The position numbers and the translations under genes are program-made. A model generated the notes under the pieces. The model worked only from the letters and a program-made list of their open reading frames with translations. It searched no databases and had not been told where the DNA came from. A stretch of DNA of 64,000 nucleotides from Cudoniella acicularis (lineage: Eukaryota > Ascomycota > Leotiomycetes > Helotiales > Helotiaceae): positions 1 to 64,000 of the forward strand of contig JAAMPI010000102.1 of the NCBI GenBank assembly GCA_013054445.1, read 5' to 3'. Below are positions 55,201-64,000 of the stretch, in pieces (positions within the stretch are counted from its first letter, which is position 1; each line of letters opens with the position of its first letter).

Positions 55201-57876
55201 TCGCACTTTCTGCCACAGTGGGCAATCCGAAAGAATTCAGTGACTGGCTTAGCTCGACTCAAGAAGCCAATGGAAATGAGCTTGTCACCGTTCAACATCA
55301 GCATCGGTATTCGGATCTGCGAAAGTTCATATACGTACCTCCGAAGAAGTTCTGCTTCTTGGGCCTCCCGGATCTTCCGCTAATCCACACACCGGGGCTA
55401 GACGGAACGGAGGCCTTTGCCTTCGTTCATCCGGTTGCGAGCTTGATCAACAAATCCCGCGGCATGCCAAACGATCTAAGTCTGGAAGCTAGGGATTGCC
55501 TCCGTCTTTGGGAGTGCATGGCCAAGTATGAAACCAAAAAGTACCCACTTCCTCCCACACTTAATCCTGACCATGCCCTTCCAAATGTAATTAAGAAGAT
55601 CGACATTCTCAAGTGGGAGGCCGATTTGAAAGCCGTGCTTCTCAAGTGGATGGATGATGACAACTCCCCGTTCGAGAAGGTGCATCAGGAACTGAGCAAA
55701 GGTCTCAGCCAACCCGTCAGCCGCAATATTCTCATCACCAAGCACAACTGCGACGACAAATGCAAGAACCGAGAAGTCATTGCAGATGACCTCCTTTCGA
55801 CGATTCTCCCAGCTCTCGCCGATTTACACTCCAAAGATGCCCTTCCTGGAATCGTATTCAACTATGACCGCCGTATGTGCGAGAAGCTAGCGAGAACCGT
55901 GATCAACGAGCTGGAGGAGAAGGAAGAAGTGTGGAAGCAGAGCAGTCCCGTCTGGAAGAAGAAGATTGCCGAGTTTGAAAAGTGGTTGAGAGACCAAGAG
56001 GATGCCAAGGCTCGCGCAAAAGCCGTGAAGAAAGTCGGCAAGAAGAAGGGGAAACGCGGAAACGAGGACGATGGAGATGAAGATAAGAAGGTGTCAAAGG
56101 CGGAACGCGAACGCGAAGCTGGCAGTGCGGAGCCAAGCAAATGGGCCGGCTTTGACCCTGGGACACCAGTCGATGGTTTTCACTTTGCCGGCATCAAGAA
56201 GGTCGCCCCGTCCGAATTGCAGGATTTCCAACACCAAATTCGCAATAGAGGTGTGGACGAGTGGCTTGTGAATGGTCTTGAGCGTGGTATTGGCGTCCAT
56301 CATGCCGGTATGAACCGCAAGTATCGCCAAGTTGTAGAGATATTATTCCGAAAGGGCTTCCTGCGAGTTGTCATCGCCACAGGCACGCTTGCACTGGGCA
56401 TTAACATGCCTTGCAAGACTGTTGTGTTCGCGGGCGACTCTGTTTTTCTCACGGCGCTCAATTACCGCCAGGGAGCTGGTCGAGCTGGCCGCAGAGGTTT
56501 CGATGTGCTAGGAAACGTCGTCTTCTTAGGAATACCAACGGCAAAGGTGTTTCGACTCTTGAGCTCGAGGCTTCCGGACCTCAACGGTCATTTTCCAATC
56601 ACGACGTCACTCGTCCTGCGACTCGCTACGCTCCTTCACGAGTCAAATAACTCGCAATTCGCCATCAAGACTATCAACTCCATCTTGTCCCAGCCTCGGC
56701 TGTATCTTGGGTCTCCCGATTCTAAGCTAGCAGTGCTGCATCATCTACGCTTCTCGATCGAATACCTTCGCCGGCAATCCTTATTAGATATGGACGGGGC
56801 GCCACTCAACTTTGCCGGCTGCGTCTCCCACCTGTACTACACCGAGAATGCAGCTTGGGCTTTCCATGCCCTGCTCTGCGCTGGATACTTCCACGATCTC
56901 TGCCAGGATATCGACGCCAACCCTGAGCGTGTTTGCTTAACCTTGATGCTTGTGTTGTCACACATCTTTGGTCGCCAACCGTGCAAGAGATCTGACGAAG
57001 AATTCGTCAAGCACGTCATCAAGCGCTCGTCTTCCATTGTGTTTCTACCACCACTACCGAAGCAGGCTAAGAAGACCCTCCACGCCCACAACGAGGAGAC
57101 ATTAGCGATATTCCAAACTTATGTCAAGACTTATGCGGACCAGCACCTGCATGAGCCAGATGATAAGCTTCCCCTCACCCAACTGCGGATCGGCTCGGAC
57201 GAAATTTTTAGCATGTCCGCCAACATGTTGCTTCCATCAACCCTAGTCAGATCTCCGTTCATCGCACTCTCGGGTCATGGCGATCGATTTGACACTATCT
57301 CAGAACTCTGCAGTACTGTCAGGTCTGGCGTCTTTCTTGAAGAAGCGGTCGTGCCGTATCTGCCAATCTACCCGGAAGAGTCTGATACGCCGCTTAACGC
57401 CTACCTCTACGATTTCTACAAGCATGGCGACGTGAAAGCGCTCAAGCAGGCGAACAAGATCCGCTCTTCTGATGTTTGGTTTTATTTAAATGGTGAGCTC
57501 TCCAAAGGTTGCTAATTACTCTCGTGACTGACACTATTTAGATTTCTCTCTCGTTCTCGCCACGATCGTCACAAGTCTGACGAACTTCATGAAACTATCT
57601 CCAAAATCTGATGTCGATATGATAGATATCATGGGCAGTGGCGATGCGAATGAAGAACAGCAGGATGACAAGGCGATAAACATGCAAGACGCGCAGAATT
57701 CGGGATGTGGCGATGAAAAGGAACAGGAGGGTAGCAAACTCCTGGAGGCAGAAGATGACGATGATTTTAGCGATTACGTGGATAGTAAAGACGACAGCGA
57801 ATTCATTAACGTGCTGAAGGCATTCAAGATCGTCCAGGAGGAATTTAACGAGAAGTTCAAGAAGATGTGGGCTTAG
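52213..57876 (+). CDS. Ski2/DDX60-like DExH RNA helicase
   Basis: Exons 52213-52396, 52457-53010, 53109-57492 and 57542-57876 sum to 1818 residues. The N-terminal region (VFKWYHSLFSKRVDLVCDYAGNELFLIE and EGFQLLHAVYTVEKLLRGLL) matches what I recall of fungal DDX60-like proteins. Helicase motifs: VAPTSAGKT (Walker A, about residue 805), FDEVHCIG (DEVH, about 916), LSATVGNP (about 945), VIATGTLALGINMP and YRQGAGRAGRRGFD (motif VI, about 1364). Two basic inserts occur (KKPGNPTKKSGKAAALEAAAA and KKVGKKKGKRGN). The C-terminus is very acidic (DDDDFSDYVDSKDD). It should unwind or remodel RNA using ATP. DDX60 in animals is linked to antiviral RNA sensing; the fungal role is unproven. Upstream codons could extend the N-terminus. 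Confidence 0.9.
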
Positions 57877-59050
57877 ATGAGACCGAGATAGATTTAGACG
57901 AACCGGGCGGGATGTAGATGTCTCACGATTCATACGAATGACGTTGCTGGCTTGGATGACGGTCAAAGTAAAACAAACTGAATGGGCAGGAATTAAATTT
58001 AAAATGATCAAGTCTTTTGTTAATCGAAAATGTGAAAATAGATCAGCGAATTGGTCGAAGAGCTCTCTCTTGCTGATGTCCGAGCTCAGTGGACACATAA
58101 ACACTTCACGGATTGATATGGTTGCGTCTGAAGTATTATGCCTTAAAATATTACAGGATAATATTCATGTGTTATTCATACTACAACTCAGAAGACTTTG
58201 GCTATAATGACACTTGAACTACAGCCAATTTTAACATTAGAACCCGAACTACTTCGGCTTCCAACACAATAGTTGCGACTGGACGAAAGTATCCTTTTCT
58301 TTTGCGATGCTCGACGAAAAGCTATTCCAGTCCTCGTGAAAATGTGGCCGAATAGCCCAAACACACAGGCTCAATATTGTACGACTGATTTTATTACACG
58401 ATTAATTTCAAGATCATAACAATTAGACTGCGTTATATAATATTGCGGTCAAGAGTCAAGAAAGTTAAAAACATAATCATGCGTCGATTGTATTCAATCA
58501 ATATCACAGTTCTCTTGCAGGTGATCAATTAGACCTTGCATTATACGCTTTACACTTACTCCCTACTCCTGGTTTTCCTCCCCTCTGCTAGTCGATCAAT
58601 ATGGTAAAGGTAGCCGTCATCTGAGCTTTGACAGACGCCTCAATACTTGCTAATTCAACAAGCTCTCACTCCTAATCACCAATCGCGAGGTGGCTTGCTA
58701 GGCGAACCACTTTTTGGGGCATTAGTCACATGACAATATATCGGAAAGGAGGTCGTCTCGCAAGAAGTGCAGCAAGTGGATCTTTGCAACAGCCCACAAC
58801 CAAGCACAATTCCTCGCCCATAGGCCGGAATATCTCGGAGTATCGTACTGATTTGCGCTAACCCGAAGAGAAAGTTAAAGGAGGGAATCGAGGAAGTATA
58901 TAGAAAGAAGAGCGGGGAGTGATGTGCGACTCAACACAAACGCCCACAAGAGGACGCCCAACGACTGGACCACAATTCTCCAGAGGTAGTGAGCTTCGGT
59001 GCATTTGAACACCCCGTGAATAAAGATTGTTCTTTACTATTGATGATCTG
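57877..59050. other. 3' flank, transition to repeat desert
   Basis: Helicase 3' region followed by increasingly AT-rich sequence. Only ORFs under 90 codons. No gene is recognised. Confidence 0.4.
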
Positions 59051-60194
59051 ACTGACCGGGTGAAGGCTTAAATATTTTTCATTATAATATTATAAACAGA
59101 TCACCCGATACCAGAACTGCCTATTCATGGCTGCTGAACTCTACCTTGTCGTCTCGAAATCTCTAATCTATATTATTTTGCTAGTATATAGAAAGTCTCT
59201 AACAAACCACTTATACTTCTTAATCTTAGCAGTCGAGATCCTATCTTCTATGTTATATATAAGGACTTTACTTAGTAAATCATATGAACTTCTAACCCCT
59301 TCTTTAGATATCTTTAATATATTAGTATATCTTTCTTTCTCTATCCTTAGCCTCTTAGTAACCTGGGATACTCTATCTTTAAACCTTTAAAAAACTATCT
59401 TTTAAATATTATCGAAATAAAAAGCTTATTAATTATTTAGATAAGAGTTCTAGTCTTGTTTTATAATTTGATTAGTTAAATAGAATAGTTATAATTATAA
59501 ATAGAGGGAATATAGAATTTCAAAGGATATACTTTTTATAAACGAAGCCTTAAAACCTAGTATACACGACTCTATAATCCTCTATAATCCTCTATAATCC
59601 TCTACTGTCCCTCTTCTATAATCACGACGTCGATAGCTCTATTCGTTATAGAGTTATCGTCGTTAGCGACCTATAAAAGAGAACATATAGACGTTATAAC
59701 ATAACACTAAATCACTATAACTCTCTAGAATTATCGAACAAAGTCGATAAAGGTATAAAAGAGTATTAAGACATTATTAGAAGACTTATTAGTTATATGA
59801 AAAACAAACGCTAATATAGTTATTAATAATAGAGAGATAAGTAATATATCTCTTAAATATAATAATAATAACCCTATCTCTTATATAAGCACGACCTTTA
59901 GTCTATATACCTTACCTATTATTCTATTAATATATTAAGAAATAATAACTCTTAAAACAGTTAAAATCGTCTTATTGTTATAGACCTAGTTCGACGCCAG
60001 GATAGATTAACTTAATAGTAGTCGACGTAATAACTTGATTCGACGCTCGTCGATTTAATGACTTGATAATAGCCTCTCTTTCTAATCGATAGTCGATTTA
60101 ATGACTTAACGACTGACCGAATAACTCACTATCTAGGGGAGTCGCTTATAGACTACTTCGCTTACTAGCGCTATTTATATAGTTAAATAGAGCT

Positions 60195-60330
60195 TCTCCC
60201 TCTAGGAGAACCTCTTCTTCTCTCCTTAGTTTAGTCTCTTCGATAATATAATACCTTNTTATAAATACGTCCTTACGTGACGTTAGGGCCCTCGTGCCTT
60301 TATAGAGCTATAACAGGTAGCTATCGGATA
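60195..60330 (-). repeat. Mutated LTR copy, minus strand
   Basis: The complement reads TATAGCTCTATAAAGGCACG, AGGGCCCTAACGTCACGTAA and ACTAAGGAGAGAAGAAGAGG, matching the intact LTRs at 42.36 and 49.09 kb with mainly C/G-to-T/A differences. One N base is present near 60258. Confidence 0.7.
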
Positions 60331-60359
60331 TCCGGAATAATATCGATAATAAACCTCTA

Positions 60360-60600
60360 ATACTTAAGATTATAGTTCTAAGGTATTTAATACGTATTAC
60401 GAGATATTAGATAATACTATTAATTTCTATTATTATTAGGCCTTAATATCGGACCTCTATCGGTAATAGATAGCTAATAAAAAGGGCGCTTCTCTAGACC
60501 CCTTAGAACTAGAGATTAGTTTTATAACTAAATCCTTTTCTTTTTATACGTAACTTCTTTACCTACTAACGCCTCCTCTTTATAAAAACTAGCCGTATAA
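60360..60600. repeat. Family R2, copy 2
   Basis: Same word order as 690-900 (GAGATATTAGATAATACTAT; TATTATTAGGCCTTAATATC; CTAGAGATTAGTT; CGCCTCCTCTTTATA) in the same orientation. Directly adjoins the mutated LTR copy, suggesting R2 is part of the retrotransposon body. Confidence 0.65.
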
Positions 60601-61078
60601 GCCGTTATCGAACTAGATTAATCTAAAGATATTAGATAATAATATTTTATTTAATAGAAGATAATACTAGATATAAAAGATATAAATAATAAAACTAAAT
60701 CTTTATATAATAATAGTATTTTATTAGATATCTTTTAGTTATAAACACTCTTATTTCCCCTTTATTGTCTACTCTTATATTTTATTAGATAGTAAGAGAC
60801 ATTTAGGAAATTAAAATTTTATATAAAAGTTATAATATAAAAGATTATTTTAAAAGTCTTAAACCTTTATTAATATTTAGTTATTAACTTCTATTAGCTA
60901 TATAGCTATTATAATAACAGCGACTACTATAGTTATACGCTTTAAACGCTAATTATATAAGAAATCTAGTTTATAATATTTATTAGAACTTGATTTCTTT
61001 TAGGCTCTATTATCTATAGTTCGTTACTAGGCTATAATACCCTAACGTTATAGTAACTAATACTTCGCTTATAAGGTG

Positions 61079-61215
61079 TTATAGCTTTATAAAGACGCGA
61101 GGGCCCTAACGTTACGTAAGAATATATTTATAAAAAGGTGTTATATTATAAAAAAACTAAGCTAAAGAGAAAAGAAAAGAGATAGCCCCGAAAAGGCTTT
61201 ATATATAAAAGACTA
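61079..61215 (+). repeat. Mutated LTR copy, plus strand
   Basis: TGTTATAGCTTTATAAAG, AGGGCCCTAACGTTACGTAA and ACTAAGCTAAAGAGAAAAGA correspond position by position to the intact LTRs with transitions toward A/T. Confidence 0.75.
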
Positions 61216-61454
61216 AAAGAGAGCCTAAAAAGAACCTTTTATATTTAATAATATAAAGATCCTATTTTAGCTTTTATAAGTCTTTTATTAACTCTTATAA
61301 AGATATTTATAAAAAAGTTATTAATAAAGTTTATAAATTAAATAAAATATATTATATATAATAGCTTAAGCCTAAGGCTTAATAATATTAGAATATATAA
61401 TATAGTTTGTTTATTTATTAGATAGCGCTTATTATATAACTAAGATAGTTATTA

Positions 61455-61640
61455 GATATCTAAAATATTTAATATATAATATAAGATATTAAATAATATT
61501 ATTAAGTCTTAATATTAAACCTTTATTAATAATAGATAATAAATAAAAAGAAGGCTTCTTTAAACCTTTTAAGACTAGAGATTAGTTTTATAACTAAATC
61601 TTTTTTTTATATATAATTTCTTTATCTATTAACACTTTCT
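61455..61640. repeat. Family R2, copy 3
   Basis: More strongly A/T-shifted version of the R2 words (AAGATATTAAATAATATTAT; AGACTAGAGATTAGTTTTAT). Confidence 0.6.
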
Positions 61641-62009
61641 TTTTATAATATAAGATTCTTAATATAATTTAAATATAAAGCTTTTATTTAAAAAAAAAAA
61701 GCTTATCTATTTATATAAAGCCTATTTACTTTTATATAGCTTAGCTAGATTAGCTCGCCTAAGCTATTATAAGATACTTCTAATAGTTAAAATTAAATAG
61801 TATTTTATTATTTAAAATAATAGATAAAAAAGAAAAAAGATAAAGCCTCGATACGATATATATCTTTAACTTTAAATAATATATATAATAGCTATTATTT
61901 TATCTATTAGTTATAAAACTAGCTATAAAACTAGATCTATAATATAAACTATTAGTCTATTAAGTCTATTTTTATTATACGACTTAGTTTTATAATCTTT
62001 ATATATTTT

Positions 62010-62245
62010 AATCCCGGTTTTTTATTATAACATAGATCGCTAAGCTCTAGATCGCACTGCCCGCTAGGCCAAAAGACTATAGTATTCACCCGTAGGGGGA
62101 ATACGCTTAGCACGCTATATAAGGCAAGAATGTACTATAGCTGCGCTGCGGCCGAAGTCCGCCCGGGCCGCGTGACTAGTCGCGTGACTATCACGTGGCT
62201 TCGCCAAACAGTAGCGGACCTCCGACGCTATCACATCACATTTAT
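62010..62245. other. GC-rich island in the repeat desert
   Basis: About 230 bp of GC-rich sequence with CpG dinucleotides (GCGGCCGAAGTCCGCCCGGG, CGCGTGACTAGTCGCGTGAC) interrupts sequence that is otherwise almost pure A/T. No ORF or RNA gene is evident. It could be a later insertion or unique sequence spared from mutation. Confidence 0.5.
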
Positions 62246-63235
62246 ATTAATCTTATTATTATAACTAAGCTTTAAACTTAGATCTTATATATAATATATC
62301 TATTTAATAATAAAAAATATTATTTTCGCGTATTATAAAAAGATAAGAATAAGAGAATAAACTATATCTTTTAAAATAACGATATAAATATAAATTATAA
62401 ATATATCTTTATCGCTAACTTAATCTTATTTTATTATTATTCTTTTTTTTAAAAGAAAACAGAGAATATAAATATATTTATAAATAGTCTAGAATAGAAA
62501 AACTAACCCTTTAAAAATAATAGCTTTTTTTTATTATATTCGTCTCTTTTTTATTAAAAGCCGTCTTATAATTATAACTTTTTTTAAAATATTTTTTTAT
62601 TTTTTTTTATTTTTTAAACGCTATATCCGAAAACACTTATATAGAAACACACCGCCTACCTGCCCTCTCGTTAAGCTAGGCTTAAAAGAAAAAAAAGAAT
62701 TAAAACTAACTTTATTAGTTATTTAGTATCTTTTATATTCTTATCCTTATCCTTATTAGTAGACACCGAGATATATTAACTATTCTAGTCTTAAGGCCTT
62801 TTTATAAATAGAATCCGACTAGGTCGTCTTCGGTTATTATCTAATAGAGGCTTAACCTTTTTAATCGAAGTAGTCCGATAAGAAAAGATAATATTAACTA
62901 GCGAACTTAGTTTAAAGAGTTCGTTAAGAAGGTCTTTATTTATTAGAAAAGAATTAAGATTAAGAAAAATAATATCTAGCTCGTTATTTAAGGTTTTATT
63001 ATCGCTTTTAACTATATATTTAGTCGATTTAAATTTATTATTAAAAGCTCTTTTTAAACTAAGCTTAAGAAAAGAATCCTTTTTAATATTATTAAGTTAT
63101 AAATCTTTATCTCTTTTAAGATTTTTAATTAGTCTAGATATAATAAGATCGATAAAATAGCGCTTATCTATATTTATTACTAAGTAATCGCTATACTAAT
63201 AATATTAAGAAATAATTTCTTTAGAGATACTAGTA

Positions 63236-63480
63236 TTATAGACCTAGTTTAACGCGTACCTTTTACCTAACGCGTCTATCTTACCTACGACGCGTCTCCC
63301 TAGCCTTTTATTATATGTCCTCGCTTAGTAGCACTCACCTCTTATATATAAGGCCCTTCTAAAGCAACCTCTTCCTTCTTCTCTTCTTAGCTTAGTTTTT
63401 TCGATAATATAATACCTTTTTATAAATACGTCTTTATATAATATTAAGGCCCTAATGTTTTTATAAAGTTATAATATTAA
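63236..63480 (-). repeat. Mutated LTR copy with expanded minisatellite
   Basis: The complement matches the intact LTRs (ACTAAGCTAAGAAGAGAAGA; CACCTCTTATATATAAGG on the plus strand) and retains three ACGCGT words separated by TTACC-type spacers at 63250-63300, like copy 1 and unlike copy 2, which has one. Confidence 0.7.
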
Positions 63481-64000
63481 ACTAAGCTCTTTCTTCTTAT
63501 CTAACGATAAATTATTATATAACGATTATATAAACCTATAATATATAAAACAAGATAAATAACCCTTATAATAGCGCTATATATAAATAGTCTTTTTAAA
63601 AACAAAACTATTAAATTATTATCTTTAATCTTATCGCCTTAAGACGACTATATAATAACTAAACGTTCTAATAGCGAGTCTACCGACGCCTAAACGTAAC
63701 TCTTATACTTTTAATAGTATTAAGAAGACTAATAACTTAAATTATAACAAACTAAAAGATAGACTAAATCTAAGATCTTCTATACTAACTCTTAGCTAGG
63801 GAAAAATCACGTAGTCGATCTAGACAACCCTCCGAAGGTCCTTCTATCCTAATAGTAGAGCGCTATTTAGAAGCCTCTACTACTACGTCTTAAAAGACCT
63901 TACGTTTTATAAGGCTTCCTGGCCTAGATAAGCTATTAGATAAGATAGACCTTACTTTCGAATATTAAGAAATAGAAATCGGTAATAAGCTATAGATAAA

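Larger units (their letters stand above)
59051..64000. repeat. RIP-degraded, AT-rich repeat desert
   Basis: Nearly 5 kb of TA-rich sequence without coding capacity contains at least three mutated copies of the LTR family and two of family R2. TpA is abundant and CpA scarce by eye, the usual mark of repeat-induced point mutation. A 10-bp unit TCTATAATCC is repeated three times at 59571-59600. Confidence 0.7.

Noticed and set aside
59571..59600. Triple TCTATAATCC repeat considered as telomere-like
   Set aside because: It does not match TTAGGG-type fungal telomere units and is only three units long inside an internal repeat desert.
1..64000. CRISPR array, bacterial operons, rRNA genes
   Set aside because: No regularly spaced repeats with spacers, no ribosomal RNA words, and spliced eukaryotic genes throughout.

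Overview
The window reads as nuclear DNA of a filamentous ascomycete (Pezizomycotina). The evidence is short GT-AG introns of about 45-100 nt, a Zn2Cys6 regulator, HET, CHAT-TPR, 2EXR, MYND and DUF6594-type genes, and AT-rich blocks whose repeats look mutated by RIP (repeat-induced point mutation, C-to-T). A Leotiomycete-like fungus is my best guess, but nothing in the sequence fixes the class.

Layout. 1-1.37 kb is RIP-like repeat. 1.37-14.6 kb is a run of accessory genes that are nearly all broken: a polytopic membrane protein, a DUF6594-type protein with a MITE at its stop codon, a conserved fungal protein of unknown function, and a long TPR-CHAT protein. A tRNA-like gene with an unusually long insert lies among them at 8.66 kb. 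15.4-27.4 kb holds intact genes: a secreted pepsin-like protease, a membrane-anchored GH78 rhamnosidase-like enzyme, and a single-pass protein with PPxY motifs, separated by a 5-kb stretch in which I find no convincing gene. 29.3-42 kb is a second accessory block: a HET protein frameshifted at an A9 run, a small membrane protein, a 23-repeat ankyrin protein with a Cys-rich N-terminus, a small single-pass protein and a broken 2EXR-KH gene. 42.3-51.6 kb mixes mobile DNA with a convergent Zn2Cys6 regulator/MFS transporter pair, and contains a piggyBac relic with perfect 107-bp inverted repeats that hosts a nested solo LTR. A MYND-type pseudogene follows. 52.2-57.9 kb is an intact Ski2/DDX60-like RNA helicase. 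59-64 kb is a RIP-degraded desert with mutated copies of the same LTR family and one GC-rich island.

Two themes stand out. First, the broken genes keep their reading frame around isolated TAG, TAA or TGA codons, each explicable by a single C-to-T change, while the genes between them are intact. Second, several broken or repeat-rich genes (HET, CHAT-TPR, homogenised ankyrin repeats) belong to architectures tied to self/non-self recognition and regulated cell death in fungi, so this may be a decaying allorecognition or immune-like neighbourhood. That functional reading is inference.

Exon boundaries were chosen by eye from GT-AG signals and reading frame. They sum to whole codon numbers for the protease, rhamnosidase, helicase, MFS, ankyrin and small single-pass genes, but have not been tested against transcripts.
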